This document shows positions 7,458-16,565 of a stretch of 38,967 bases of DNA, piece after piece. Every line of letters begins with the position of its first letter. The first letter of the stretch is position 1. Source of the stretch: Lachnospiraceae bacterium (GTDB lineage: Bacteria > Bacillota > Clostridia > Lachnospirales > Lachnospiraceae); NCBI GenBank assembly GCA_014804645.1, contig JAAUZI010000081.1, forward strand, positions 1 through 38,967, written 5' to 3'. The notes under the pieces are model-generated. The model was not told the DNA's origin, searched no databases, and saw only the letters and a program-made list of their open reading frames with translations. The translations under genes were made by a program, and so were the position numbers.

Positions 7458-8636
7458 ATGTATTACTTGATGAATAAGGATAATATCGTTGCAAGCCTTG
7501 ATGTTAGACCCGCAACTGAATTCTCCGACAGTGTTTCATTTGAGGTTTTCCAGTCTCTTGAAAAGCTGCCGATTGGTTTCAAGGATATCAATTCATGGGT
7601 GGAAGACAGGAAAGGCTCAAAGCACAATAGCCATCTGCAGTCGATCATGAAACAGATGGGCTGTGACGATAACGAGGGCTTTATTCGCGTGACGCATGCA
7701 GCGGCGATAAACGATACCTTTTGGATAAAATCCGATAAGGAAAATGTATCGTGGAATCAGGTCTCCTTATATCAGAACCCGTTTACCGAATCTGTTTCAA
7801 AACTGGCTTTTGAAGGCGTGGGTCTGTATGGCGCTGACTTTACAGCTACTTCTCCTGAACTCACCTGCGATGGTGCTTTCCGCAAATGTTTCCGAAGAGA
7901 AGAACGGTCAGGCGAATGCGGTTCGGACATCTTTCTGTTTAAGAGGGGAATGGAGCTGGGAGAAGGTCTTGAGCCGTACTGCGAGAAAATGGCTTCTGAG
8001 ATCGCCAAAGTCATAAGCCCTGACAACTCAATTTCTTATGAACTGGCAACGCTGTACGATAAGCTTGCGTCAAGGTGCAACCTGTTTACGAATGAAAAAT
8101 ATGGCTATGCCTCTTTTGCGAAAGCGGCAGACCTACAGAAGCCTGGCCTGCAGGAAGTATTTAACTATTTTGAGAAAATAGGCGCAGAGCAGTCGTTCAG
8201 GGAAATGCTTGTGACAGATGCCCTTTGTTTCAATCAGGACAGACATAAGGGAAACTATGGCGTACTGTTTGACAACGACACATTGCAGATCGTGGCGATG
8301 GCGCCGATATTTGACATGAACCTTTCGCTTTTGCCATATGTGACAATGGACGAATTTGAGCATATCGGGGATAAGCTGTTTGAATATGCGCCCAAATTGG
8401 GCGAGGATTTCACACGAATCGGTCAGATGGGTATGAACGATACTATAAGGGATAGAGTTAAGGATATGAAAGACTTTTCCTTCTCGTTCCAAGGTGACGA
8501 CGCATTTTCCCCCGAACGTGTAAAGCGCTTGGAAACAATTGTAAGACAGCAGGCGGCAGCTATCCTGTCACAAGACAAGTTATTTACGAAGGATGTATTC
8601 TTCTCTCAGAAAGTGCTGGGTGCTAAAATTTTCTAA
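7458..8636 (+). CDS. HipA-like protein kinase
   Basis: A 392-residue protein. The C-terminal half carries HipA/CtkA-type kinase motifs: the catalytic loop FNQDRHKGNYGVLFDND with Asp261 and Asn266, and the metal-binding segment APIFDMNLSL with Asp286. The N-terminal half, with SYELATLYDKLASRCN just ahead of the catalytic part, is divergent from HipA of E. coli. Start choice: ATG at 7458 follows AAGAGGATGG; an ATG at 7380 would overlap NADAR and lacks a good ribosome site. HipA kinases phosphorylate proteins such as aminoacyl-tRNA synthetases and normally pair with a HipB antitoxin; no hipB is adjacent, the nearest HTH gene being the XRE at 5787. Substrate unknown. Confidence 0.8.
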   Translation: MYYLMNKDNIVASLDVRPATEFSDSVSFEVFQSLEKLPIGFKDINSWVEDRKGSKHNSHLQSIMKQMGCDDNEGFIRVTHAAAINDTFWIKSDKENVSWNQVSLYQNPFTESVSKLAFEGVGLYGADFTATSPELTCDGAFRKCFRREERSGECGSDIFLFKRGMELGEGLEPYCEKMASEIAKVISPDNSISYELATLYDKLASRCNLFTNEKYGYASFAKAADLQKPGLQEVFNYFEKIGAEQSFREMLVTDALCFNQDRHKGNYGVLFDNDTLQIVAMAPIFDMNLSLLPYVTMDEFEHIGDKLFEYAPKLGEDFTRIGQMGMNDTIRDRVKDMKDFSFSFQGDDAFSPERVKRLETIVRQQAAAILSQDKLFTKDVFFSQKVLGAKIF

Positions 8637-8644
8637 AAATTTTA

Positions 8645-8724
8645 TTGACAAGCGTCGGACAAGGGCATATACTGAAGTAGAATTAAAGATTATTATTAGT
8701 GTGAGAGTGGTTGCTGACCACTCT
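8645..8724 (+). promoter_or_regulatory. Sigma-A promoter and leader hairpin of the rimP-nusA-infB operon
   Basis: TTGACA (8645-8650) and TATACT (8668-8673) are spaced by 17 bp. The leader contains the perfect 8-bp hairpin AGAGTGGT (8704-8711) with ACCACTCT (8717-8724), followed by a weak U-rich stretch (TTCTTG). This position fits an attenuator or NusA-responsive leader, but the U-run is poor. Confidence 0.8.
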
Positions 8725-8759
8725 TTCTTGATGTTATAGCTAAAGGAAAAGAGGAAGAT

Positions 8760-9224
8760 ATGTCAAAGCGAGAGGACTATGAAATCAGAACGGAAACGCT
8801 GCTGCAGCCCATAGCCGCCGCGCAGGGCGTGGAGATCTATGATGTGGAGTATGTGAAGGAGGGCGGCGACTATTATCTGCGAGCCTATATTGATAAGGAG
8901 GAGGGCGTCAGCATTGTGGACTGCGAGAACGTGAGCCGGGCGCTGTCCGATGCGTTGGACAGGGAGGATTTTATCCCCGACGCCTATATTCTGGAGGTGA
9001 GCAGTCCGGGGCTTGGCCGTGCGCTGAAGAAGGACAGACATTTGGCGCGCAGCATCGGTCAGGAGGTGGAGATCAAGCTGTACAAACCCCTGGAGGGAAC
9101 CAAGGAGTATGCCGGAGTGCTCAAAGCCTTTGACGAGGGCAGTATCGTGATTGCGGAGGAGACAGGAGACAGGACTTTTGCGAGAAATGACATAGCGGTG
9201 ATTCGATTGGCGCTTGACTTTTAA
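8760..9224 (+). CDS. rimP: Ribosome maturation factor RimP
   Basis: A 154-residue protein needed for 30S subunit assembly. The N-terminal domain includes EIYDVEYVKEGGDYYLRAYI and the conserved YILEVSSPGLGRALKK, and the C-terminal Sm-like domain follows (GQEVEIKLYKPLEG). It is the first gene of the operon, 42 bp before nusA, the standard order in Bacillota. Length is typical and the start has a GAGGAAG ribosome site. Confidence 0.95.
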   Translation: MSKREDYEIRTETLLQPIAAAQGVEIYDVEYVKEGGDYYLRAYIDKEEGVSIVDCENVSRALSDALDREDFIPDAYILEVSSPGLGRALKKDRHLARSIGQEVEIKLYKPLEGTKEYAGVLKAFDEGSIVIAEETGDRTFARNDIAVIRLALDF

Positions 9225-9266
9225 ACAGGAATTGCCTATAAGGGCGGAATGGAGGAAAAGTAGAAA

Positions 9267-10403
9267 ATGAATAAGGAACTGATGGAGGCACTGGATATTC
9301 TGGAGAAGGAGAAGGAGATCAGCAAGGAGACACTGTTCGAGGCTATTGAGAACTCGCTGCTGACCGCCTGCAAGAACCATTTTGGCAAGGCGGACAATGT
9401 CAAGGTGGAGATCGACCGTGAGACCTGTGATTTCCTGTGCTACATGGAGAAGGAAGTGGTGGAGACCAGAGAGGATGTGGAGGACTCCGTGTTGCAGATC
9501 GCTCTGGAGGATGCGCAGGAACTCTCTCAGAAGGCCCAGGTGGGCGATGTCCTGAATGTGGAGATCAAGTCCAAGGAGTTTGGCCGTATTGCCACTCAGA
9601 ACGCCAAGAATGTGATTTTGCAGAAGATCCGCGAGGAAGAGCGAAGTGTGATTTACAATCAGTACTTTGAGAAGGAGAAGGATGTTGTGACCGGCGTGGT
9701 ACAGCGCTATATCGGCCGCAATATCAGCATCAATCTGGGCAAGGCGGATGCGATGCTCAGCGAGAGCGAGCAGGTGCGCGGCGAGGTGTTTATGCCCACG
9801 GAGCGAATTAAGGTTTATGTGCTGGAGGTGAAAAACACACCCAAGGGTCCTCGAATCAACGTGAGCCGCACGCACCCGGAGCTGGTGAAGAGGCTGTTTG
9901 AGTCCGAGGTCACTGAGATCAAGGACGGCACGGTGGAAATCATGAGCATTGCCCGTGAGGCCGGCAGCCGCACCAAGCTGGCAGTGTGGTCACACAATCC
10001 AAATGTGGACGCGGTAGGCGCCTGCGTGGGCTTAAACGGCGCGAGAGTCAATGCCATAGTGGAAGAACTTCGGGGAGAAAAGATAGACATTGTGAACTGG
10101 GACGAGAATCCCGGCAATCTGATTCAGAATGCTCTGTCTCCGGCCAAGATAGTGGCTGTTTTCGCGGACCCGGACGAGAAGACAGCCAAGGTGGTGGTGC
10201 CGGATTACCAGCTTTCCCTGGCCATCGGCAAGGAGGGGCAGAATGCTCGTCTGGCAGCCAGACTCACCGGCTACAAGATCGATATCAAGTCCGAGACCCA
10301 GGCCAAGGATGCGCCTGGTTTCCGCTATGAGGACTATATGGATGACGAATATGACAGCGACGAGGACTATGTAGAGGAATACGAAGAAGAGTATCAGGAA
10401 TAA
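9267..10403 (+). CDS. nusA: Transcription termination/antitermination factor NusA
   Basis: A 378-residue RNA polymerase-associated factor that modulates pausing, termination and antitermination. Order of domains: N-terminal polymerase-binding domain (1-~125), S1 domain ([18 protein letters not shown], about 135-200), then two KH domains, including [19 protein letters not shown] and [18 protein letters not shown]. It ends in a very acidic tail ([17 protein letters not shown]) rather than the acidic repeats of proteobacterial NusA. Preceded by GGAGGAAAAG. It is 12 bp from rnpM. Confidence 0.96.
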   Translation: MNKELMEALDILEKEKEISKETLFEAIENSLLTACKNHFGKADNVKVEIDRETCDFLCYMEKEVVETREDVEDSVLQIALEDAQELSQKAQVGDVLNVEIKSKEFGRIATQNAKNVILQKIREEERSVIYNQYFEKEKDVVTGVVQRYIGRNISINLGKADAMLSESEQVRGEVFMPTERIKVYVLEVKNTPKGPRINVSRTHPELVKRLFESEVTEIKDGTVEIMSIAREAGSRTKLAVWSHNPNVDAVGACVGLNGARVNAIVEELRGEKIDIVNWDENPGNLIQNALSPAKIVAVFADPDEKTAKVVVPDYQLSLAIGKEGQNARLAARLTGYKIDIKSETQAKDAPGFRYEDYMDDEYDSDEDYVEEYEEEYQE

Positions 10404-10415
10404 GGGGGCGGCGCA

Positions 10416-10688
10416 ATGGCAAAAAAGGTTCCCTTGCGACAGTGTATCGGCTGTGGTGAGATGAAGGATAAGCGGGAGATGATGAGGGTCCTGCGAACCA
10501 CTGACGGAACGATCTGTCTGGATGTTACAGGAAAAAAGAATGGCAGGGGTGCATATATTTGTACACAGAGAGAATGTCTGGGAAAAGCCCGCAAAAACAA
10601 AGGATTGGAGCGCTCCTTTAAGATGAGTATTCCCGAGGAAGTATATGAAACCCTGGATAAGGAGTTTAACGATATTGAGACAAAATAA
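10416..10688 (+). CDS. rnpM: YlxR-family RNase P modulator RnpM
   Basis: A 90-residue DUF448/YlxR protein. Signature: VPLRQCIGCGEMKDKREMMR, then GRGAYICTQRECLGKARKNK. YlxR of B. subtilis binds RNase P RNA and tunes its activity, hence the name RnpM. It sits in its usual place between nusA and ylxQ, and its 3' end overlaps the start of ylxQ. Confidence 0.93.
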   Translation: MAKKVPLRQCIGCGEMKDKREMMRVLRTTDGTICLDVTGKKNGRGAYICTQRECLGKARKNKGLERSFKMSIPEEVYETLDKEFNDIETK

Positions 10689-11034
10689 GGTATTATCATT
10701 GCTCGGACTGGCAATCAGAGGGCATAATTTGGTAAGCGGTGAATTTCAGACGGAAACTGCAGTAAAGAGCGGTCACGCTATGCTGGTTATCGTGGCGGAG
10801 GATGCGTCAGCGAATACCAAAAAGTTATTTACGGACAAGAGTTCCTATTATGGCGTCCCGGTATATTATTACGGAACTAAGGAGAGTCTGGGAGGCGCAA
10901 TAGGAAAGGGAATGAGGTCTTCTCTGGCAGTATGCGATGCAGGTTTGGCACAGGCGGTTGTGAAAGCACTGGAGAGTGAAGGTGCTTGCCAGGTAAAGGG
11001 AGGTAGTGAGCATGGCAAAAATGAAGGTACATGA
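10675..11034 (+). CDS. ylxQ: L7Ae-family RNA-binding protein YlxQ
   Basis: A 119-residue L7Ae/L30e-like protein, likely a kink-turn RNA-binding factor. Typical features are [20 protein letters not shown] at the start, [19 protein letters not shown] in the middle and [20 protein letters not shown] take TTG at 10675, inside the end of rnpM, with AAGGAG at 10659-10664; an ATG at 10645 in the same frame would give 10 extra residues with no family match. The stop overlaps the start of infB by 23 bp, so translation is probably coupled. Confidence 0.88.
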   Translation: MRQNKVLSLLGLAIRGHNLVSGEFQTETAVKSGHAMLVIVAEDASANTKKLFTDKSSYYGVPVYYYGTKESLGGAIGKGMRSSLAVCDAGLAQAVVKALESEGACQVKGGSEHGKNEGT

Positions 11035-14008
11035 GTTAGCGAAGGAAGTAAACAAGTCAAGCAAGGAAATTATTGCGTTTTTGCAGGAGAAAGGAATAGA
11101 AGCCAAGGCGGCCAACAGTTCTGTGGAGGACGCGAATGTCGAGCTGGTGAGAAAGGCCTTTGGCGGAAAGGGTGACACACAGGTGGGAGAGACTCGTGAG
11201 AAGGCCTCTGAGAAGGTAAGTAAGGAGAAAGCTGTGCAGAGAGAAACAGCGACGTCCCCTAAAGCGGAGACCAAAGCCGCAGAGTCCGGGGAGAAGGCGG
11301 CTGCTCCGAAAAAGAAAAAGAATATTATCTTTGTCAGCAATCCGCAGAATTCCAAGATGTCAGGGCAGAGGCCCAAGGGAAACGGACAGCCGGGACAGGG
11401 AAGACCGGGACAGGGCGGCAATGGTAACGGCGGTGGCAGACCTGCCGCCAGAACGCCGATTAAGCCGCTGACTCCGCCGTCTCCCACCCCCAGCGTACAG
11501 ATGGTAAGTTCAAATCCCCAGCCCAAGCCCAAGCAGAACCGGGAGGAGCAGGTGCCGGAGAAACCGGCTGTAGTGCAGCATACCGCACCGCAGCCCGCGG
11601 CGGAGAAATCTGCGGCGGAGAGACCTGTGACGGATAAGCCGCAGCAGGAGCGCAGACCTGATCAGAGCAAAGGCTTTGACCGGAATTCCGAGCGGGGCGG
11701 CCATGGCGGCGACCGCAGAGACGGCGGTTATCAGGGAGGCCGTGACGGTCAGACCAGAGGCGGTTATCAGGGCGGCAGAGATGGCCAGAGAAACGGCAAT
11801 GGTCAGGGAGGCCGCGACGGTCAGGGCCGAGGAAATTATCAGGGAGGCCGTGATGGTCAGACCAGAGGCGGTTACCAGGGCAGCAGAGACGGTCAGAGAG
11901 GCGGAAGTGCCCAGGGAAATCGGCCGGGGGGCGGTCAGTTCGGCGGCCGGGGGGCGGCTCCCGGGGGCAGACCGGCATTCGGCAAGGATGGCGGCGGACG
12001 TTCCTTTGGCGGCGGCAGACCCGGACAGGGCGATAAGTTCCGTGGACAGCAGCAGGGCGGCAAGGGCTTTGCGGCAGAGGCGCCCGGCAAGGATAACGAG
12101 AAACACAGAGAGGAAGAAAAGAGGCGTATCAGCCAGGAGAAGGATAAGCGCAACCGCAAGGATTACATGTATGAGGAAGATGAGGCGCTGAAGAATAAAC
12201 CCGGACGTTTCATACGGCCTGAGAAGAAAAAGGAAGAGGCTGTAGAGGAAGTTATTAAGGTGATCGTTCTGCCCGAGTCCATCACCATCAAGGAACTGGC
12301 GGAAAAGATGAAACTGCAGCCCGCAGCCATTATTAAGAAACTGTTCCTGGAGGGCAAGATCGTCACCGTGAACCAGGAAATCTCCTATGAGGATGCGGAG
12401 AACATCGCCATGGAGTACGATATCCTCTGTGAGAAAGAGGTAAAGGTGGATGTGATTGAGGAGCTGCTGAAGGAGGACGAGGAGGCAGAGGAAAATCTGG
12501 TGGAGAGACCGCCTGTTATCTGTGTCATGGGGCATGTAGACCATGGTAAGACCTCCCTGCTGGACGCTATCCGCAAAACCAATGTCACAGACAAGGAGGC
12601 TGGCGGCATCACCCAGCATATCGGTGCGTACACCGTATCGGTAAACAATCGTAAAATCACATTCCTGGATACTCCCGGTCACGAGGCATTTACCGCCATG
12701 CGTATGCGGGGCGCCAATGCCACGGATATCGCAATTCTGGTGGTTGCTGCCGACGATGGCGTAATGCCTCAGACTGTGGAGGCGATCAACCACGCCAAGG
12801 CCGCAGGCATTGAAATCGTTGTGGCTGTAAACAAGATCGACAAACCCGGCGCCAATGTGGAGCGTGTGAAACAGGAACTGACAGAGCATGAGCTGATCCC
12901 CGTGGATTGGGGCGGAACCACTGAGTTTGTCCCCGTGTCCGCCAAGTCCGGCGAAGGCATTGAGAATCTGCTGGAGACCATTCTGCTGACCGCCGACATT
13001 CTGGAGCTGAAGGCCAACCCCGACAGAAGAGCCAGAGGTCTGGTTATTGAGGCAGAGCTGGATAAGGGCCGCGGTCCCGTGGCCACGGTGCTGGTGCAGA
13101 AGGGCCGCCTGCAGGTGGGTGATTTTATCTCCGCAGGTTCCAGCCACGGCAAAGTTCGCGCTATGATCGACGACAAGGGCCGCAGAGTTAAGGAGGCACT
13201 GCCCTCTACTCCTGTGGAGATCTTGGGACTTTCCGACGTGCCCAGCGCAGGCGAGGTGTTTATCGCTCACGATAACGACAAATCCGCAAAAACCTATGCG
13301 GAGACATATTTAGCGCAAAATAAGGAAAAAATGATAGAGGAAACCAAGTCCCGCATGTCTCTGGACGATCTGTTCTCCCAGATCAAGGAGGGCAATCTGA
13401 AGGAACTGAACCTCATAGTGAAGGCGGACGTACAGGGCAGCGTGGAGGCTGTAAAGCAGTCCTTGATGAAACTGACCAACGAGGAGGTTGTGGTGAAGTG
13501 TATTCACGGCGGCGTGGGCGCCATCAACGAATCGGATGTGGTGCTTGCCAGTGCCTCCAACGCAATTATCATTGGTTTCAATGTGCGTCCCGACGCCACA
13601 GCCAAAGCTACCGCTGAGAGGGAGAGGGTGGATATCCGGCTCTACAAGGTGATCTATCAAGCTATCGAGGATATTGAGGCGGCCATGAAAGGCATGCTTG
13701 ATCCCATCTTTGAGGAGAAAGTCATCGGCCACGCCGAGGTGCGCCAGATATTCAAGGCTTCCGCAGTGGGTAACATTGCCGGTTCCTATGTTCTCGACGG
13801 TATCTTCCAGAGAGGCTGTAAGATCCGCATTACCCGGGAGGGAGAGCAGATCTACGAGGGCAGCCTGGCGTCATTAAAGAGATTTAAGGACGACGTAAAA
13901 GAAGTCAAGGCCGGATTCGAGTGTGGACTTGTGTTTGAGGGCTATGACCAGATGCAGGAGTTAGACATCGTCGAGGCATATATCATGGTGGAAGTCCCCA
14001 GAACCTAA
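11012..14008 (+). CDS. infB: Translation initiation factor IF-2
   Basis: A 998-residue GTPase that places initiator tRNA on the ribosome. Order: an N-terminal IF2N helix domain ([20 protein letters not shown]), a long disordered Gly/Arg/Gln region (~115-375), a second IF2N module ([20 protein letters not shown]), then the G domain with GHVDHGKTS at 507, DTPGHEAF near 553 and NKIDKPG near 607, followed by domains II-IV. The ATG at 11012 is chosen over GTG at 11006 because GGGAGG (10998-11003) is spaced 8 bases before it. The disordered region is long for a Bacillota IF-2 and contains a repeat (see 11726-11905). No terminator follows; the rod-like element at 14102 comes next. Confidence 0.96.
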   Translation: MAKMKVHELAKEVNKSSKEIIAFLQEKGIEAKAANSSVEDANVELVRKAFGGKGDTQVGETREKASEKVSKEKAVQRETATSPKAETKAAESGEKAAAPKKKKNIIFVSNPQNSKMSGQRPKGNGQPGQGRPGQGGNGNGGGRPAARTPIKPLTPPSPTPSVQMVSSNPQPKPKQNREEQVPEKPAVVQHTAPQPAAEKSAAERPVTDKPQQERRPDQSKGFDRNSERGGHGGDRRDGGYQGGRDGQTRGGYQGGRDGQRNGNGQGGRDGQGRGNYQGGRDGQTRGGYQGSRDGQRGGSAQGNRPGGGQFGGRGAAPGGRPAFGKDGGGRSFGGGRPGQGDKFRGQQQGGKGFAAEAPGKDNEKHREEEKRRISQEKDKRNRKDYMYEEDEALKNKPGRFIRPEKKKEEAVEEVIKVIVLPESITIKELAEKMKLQPAAIIKKLFLEGKIVTVNQEISYEDAENIAMEYDILCEKEVKVDVIEELLKEDEEAEENLVERPPVICVMGHVDHGKTSLLDAIRKTNVTDKEAGGITQHIGAYTVSVNNRKITFLDTPGHEAFTAMRMRGANATDIAILVVAADDGVMPQTVEAINHAKAAGIEIVVAVNKIDKPGANVERVKQELTEHELIPVDWGGTTEFVPVSAKSGEGIENLLETILLTADILELKANPDRRARGLVIEAELDKGRGPVATVLVQKGRLQVGDFISAGSSHGKVRAMIDDKGRRVKEALPSTPVEILGLSDVPSAGEVFIAHDNDKSAKTYAETYLAQNKEKMIEETKSRMSLDDLFSQIKEGNLKELNLIVKADVQGSVEAVKQSLMKLTNEEVVVKCIHGGVGAINESDVVLASASNAIIIGFNVRPDATAKATAERERVDIRLYKVIYQAIEDIEAAMKGMLDPIFEEKVIGHAEVRQIFKASAVGNIAGSYVLDGIFQRGCKIRITREGEQIYEGSLASLKRFKDDVKEVKAGFECGLVFEGYDQMQELDIVEAYIMVEVPRT
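11726..11905 (+). repeat. Five 36-bp tandem repeats within infB
   Basis: Five units of 12 codons encode variants of [12 protein letters not shown] at residues 239-298 of IF-2: G/N-Y/G-QG-G/S-RDGQ then a variable end. The DNA units diverge mainly at third positions, so the protein sequence is held while the DNA drifts. Flanking sequence is also Gly/Arg-rich (RGG-like). Confidence 0.9.
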
Positions 14009-14101
14009 TGTTGAGAAATGGGACCAAAACCATATAGTACAACACAGTGAAAGGTTCTAACCGTATATAGAAAGATATTTTAAAAAAAATTGCGGTAACC
14101 A

Positions 14102-14239
14102 GCTGGGCGGGGTATGTGTCCCCGAACGGACCGTGGCCAAACGTTGGTACTTAGGCGGCGTATTTTGCCGCCTTATGTACCACTACGCTTTGGCATCGAG
14201 CGAGAGCGTGTCCGGCAGGGGACATATACCCCACCCAGC
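14102..14239. ncRNA. Rod-like structured element between infB and rbfA
   Basis: A 138-nt nested inverted repeat fills the middle of the 275-bp infB-rbfA gap. Outer stem: 14102-14123 with 14218-14239, 22 positions with only one C.A mismatch and one G.U. Inner helices: CGGAC (14127-14131) with GTCCG (14210-14214); GCCAAA (14136-14141) with TTTGGC (14189-14194); TGGTAC (14145-14150) with GTACCA (14177-14182); AGGCGGC (14153-14159) with GCCGCCT (14167-14173), apical loop GTATTTT. An unpaired purine-rich strand ATCGAGCGAGAGCGT (14195-14209) faces CGTG. It could be a structured RNA, a processing site or a dispersed intergenic repeat; it lacks a U-run, so it is not a simple terminator. Confidence 0.6.
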
Positions 14240-14283
14240 GTCCCCGGAGAACCCCTATTTTCTCCAAAAAGAAAGCAGGATTT

Positions 14284-14691
14284 ATGAGAAAAAACAGCAT
14301 TAAAAATACCCGTATCAACGGGGAGGTCCAGCGCGCTCTGGCGGAGATTATCCGCAGCGGGATCAAGGACCCGCGCATCAGCCCTCTGACCAGCGTAGTG
14401 GCTGTGGAAGTGGCGCCTGACTTAAAGAGCTGCAAGGCCTGGATAAGCGTTCTGGGTGGCGATGAGGCCAGAGAAGCAACCTATCAGGGACTTAGGAGCG
14501 CCGAAGGCTATATTCGCTCCCAGCTGGCCAGAAGTATCAATCTGCGCAACACTCCCACGATAACCTTTGTCATGGACCAGTCCATTGAATACGGCGTGAA
14601 TATGTCCAAGAGAATTGACGAAGTTATCAGCGCCGACGAAGAGTCAGCTACCAGAGGCAATGAGGAGTTTCAGGCAGGAGGAGACACGTGA
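14284..14691 (+). CDS. rbfA: Ribosome-binding factor A
   Basis: A 135-residue KH-like factor for 16S rRNA 5'-end processing and cold adaptation. Seen: RINGEVQRALAEIIRSGIKD, DPRISPLTSVVAVEVAPDLK with the family's A/N-x-G-kinked KH core, and LRNTPTITFVMDQSIEYG near the end. AGCAGGA lies just before the ATG. Its last 4 bp overlap the GTG start of nrnA. The long gap and structured element before it suggest separate processing from infB. Confidence 0.94.
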   Translation: MRKNSIKNTRINGEVQRALAEIIRSGIKDPRISPLTSVVAVEVAPDLKSCKAWISVLGGDEAREATYQGLRSAEGYIRSQLARSINLRNTPTITFVMDQSIEYGVNMSKRIDEVISADEESATRGNEEFQAGGDT

Positions 14692-15659
14692 ATATTTTAC
14701 AGGAATGCCAGGGAGTTTCCCGCATCGCCATCACCGGACATGTCCGGCCTGACGGCGATTGCGTGGGCTCCTGTCTGGCGCTTTATCAATATCTGCAAAA
14801 GAGGCTGCCTCAGGCCCAGGTGCGGGTATACCTGGAGCAGCCGGCGGAGACGTTCGCCCAGATTAAGGGCTATGACCAAATAGACAGCCAATGTGAAGAC
14901 ACCGAGCCATATGATGTCTTTTTTGTGCTGGACAGCATACCGGAACGCATGATGGAGCCGGCTAAAAAACTCTACGACAAGGCGTTGAAGACCATTAACA
15001 TAGACCATCATATCAGCAATACAGGTGCGGGCGATATATTTTGGGTGGTACCGGATGCCAGTTCAACCGCGGAGCTGATTTACGAGCTTATAGACAAGAG
15101 CGCGATGGATGCGGACATGGCTATGGCGATTTACATAGGTATTATTCATGACACTGGTGTGTTTCAGTATTCCAACACCTCTCCGAAAACCATGGAGATC
15201 GGTGCGGAGCTGATCCGGTACGGCTTTGATTTTCCCCGGCTGATCCTGGAGACTTTCTACCAGAGAACCTATGTGCAGAGTCAGGTCCTGGGCAGAGTGC
15301 TCTTAGAGAGCATCCGCTTTATGGACGGGAGCTGTATTGTCAGCTGTCTGGACCGTAAGACCATGGATTTCTATAATGTGAATAACAAGGATCTGGACGG
15401 AATCGTGAATCATCTGCGAAACATCGAGGGAATCCACTGTGCGATTTTCATGTACCAGACGGATGTGCTGGAGTACAAGGTAAGTCTGCGCTCGGACGAG
15501 TGGGTGGATGTGTCCAAGGTGGCAGCATTCTTTGGCGGCGGCGGCCATAAGCGGGCTGCGGGCTGCATTATGCGGGGCACCTTCCACGACTGTGTGAACA
15601 ATCTGTCCCTCCATATCAAGGAGGAGATGGAAAAAACGGGCGGGAGTGACGGCAGATAA
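14688..15659 (+). CDS. nrnA: DHH phosphoesterase NrnA (nanoRNase / pAp phosphatase)
   Basis: A 323-residue DHH/DHHA1 enzyme that degrades 2-5 nt RNAs and dephosphorylates 3'-phosphoadenosine 5'-phosphate. Motifs: GHVRPDGDCVGS near the N-terminus, the VLDS acidic motif, INIDHHISNT (the DHH signature), HDTGVFQYSNT, and in DHHA1 the GGGGHKRAAG substrate loop. GTG start at 14688 overlaps the rbfA stop and has GCAGGAGGAGA before it. Standard position between rbfA and truB. Confidence 0.94.
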   Translation: MNILQECQGVSRIAITGHVRPDGDCVGSCLALYQYLQKRLPQAQVRVYLEQPAETFAQIKGYDQIDSQCEDTEPYDVFFVLDSIPERMMEPAKKLYDKALKTINIDHHISNTGAGDIFWVVPDASSTAELIYELIDKSAMDADMAMAIYIGIIHDTGVFQYSNTSPKTMEIGAELIRYGFDFPRLILETFYQRTYVQSQVLGRVLLESIRFMDGSCIVSCLDRKTMDFYNVNNKDLDGIVNHLRNIEGIHCAIFMYQTDVLEYKVSLRSDEWVDVSKVAAFFGGGGHKRAAGCIMRGTFHDCVNNLSLHIKEEMEKTGGSDGR

Positions 15660-16558
15660 TGTATCATGGCATAGTGATTGTTCATAAAGAAAAGGGATTC
15701 ACCTCCCATGATGTGGTGGCGAAAATGCGGGGAATCTGCGGTCAGAAAAAGATCGGTCACACCGGCACTCTGGACCCCGAGGCCACAGGAGTGCTGCCGG
15801 TATGTCTTGGAAACGGCACCAGGCTCTGCGACATGCTCACTGACCGGGACAAGGAGTATGTGGCGCTGCTGCGCCTGGGAGTGGAGACGGACACCCAGGA
15901 CATGACCGGCACCATATTGGCCAGACGTCCGGTGGAGGCGGGGGAGCAGCAGGTGCGGGAGGCTGTTCTGTCCTTTCAGGGCAGTTATCTGCAGATGCCG
16001 CCCATGTATTCCGCGCTTAAGGTAAACGGGAAAAAGCTCTATGAGCTTGCCAGAGAGGGCAAAGAGGTGGAGCGTCAGGCTAGGGAGGTGCAAATCGAGG
16101 AGATAGAGATTCTGGATATGCATCTGCCCACGCTGCAGCTGCGCGTGGTCTGTAGTAAGGGAACCTATATTCGGACGCTATGCGCGGACATAGGGCAGAA
16201 ACTGGGCTGCGGCGGAGCTATGGAGAGCCTGGTGCGCACCAGAGTGGGAGAGTTTTCATTGAAGGATGCGCTCACTCTAAGGCAGCTGCAGGAACTGAGG
16301 GACCAGGGGCGGCTCTCTGAGGCGGTGTCACCGGTGGAAAGCGTGTTTCTGAGCTGCCCGGTGCTGCATGTGCGCGGGGATCTGGAAAGGCTGCTTGACA
16401 ACGGCAATGCGCTGACGGTGGAGCAGACGGCGGAAAAAGAGCAGTACGCGCCGGGGCGCTGGGTGAGAGTCTGTCGGCCGGACAACCGTTTTGCGGGCAT
16501 ATACGCTTATGATGAGGGAAAAGGCAGATACCAGCCTGTAAAGATGTTTTTGGATTGA
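15659..16558 (+). CDS. truB: tRNA pseudouridine-55 synthase
   Basis: A 299-residue enzyme that makes pseudouridine 55 in the tRNA T loop. Seen: GIVIVHKEKGFTSHDVV at the start, KIGHTGTLDPEATGVLPVCL containing the catalytic Asp of GTLDP, EYVALLRLGVETDTQD, and the SALKVNGKKLYELAREG and SKGTYIRTLCADIG motifs. The ATG shares its A with the nrnA stop codon (TAATG), so translation is coupled. The C-terminal domain is PUA-like. Confidence 0.96.
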   Translation: MYHGIVIVHKEKGFTSHDVVAKMRGICGQKKIGHTGTLDPEATGVLPVCLGNGTRLCDMLTDRDKEYVALLRLGVETDTQDMTGTILARRPVEAGEQQVREAVLSFQGSYLQMPPMYSALKVNGKKLYELAREGKEVERQAREVQIEEIEILDMHLPTLQLRVVCSKGTYIRTLCADIGQKLGCGGAMESLVRTRVGEFSLKDALTLRQLQELRDQGRLSEAVSPVESVFLSCPVLHVRGDLERLLDNGNALTVEQTAEKEQYAPGRWVRVCRPDNRFAGIYAYDEGKGRYQPVKMFLD

Positions 16559-16565
16559 CTGAATT

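Noticed and set aside
11726..11905. CRISPR-like array
   Set aside because: Units are contiguous without spacers, in frame inside infB, and conserved at the protein level.
11510..13270. Long minus-strand open frame opposite infB
   Set aside because: It results from the Gly/Arg codon composition of infB; no ribosome site or domain.
14102..14239. Simple transcription terminator after infB
   Set aside because: The stem is very long with nested helices and has no T-run after it; the downstream genes belong to the same operon.
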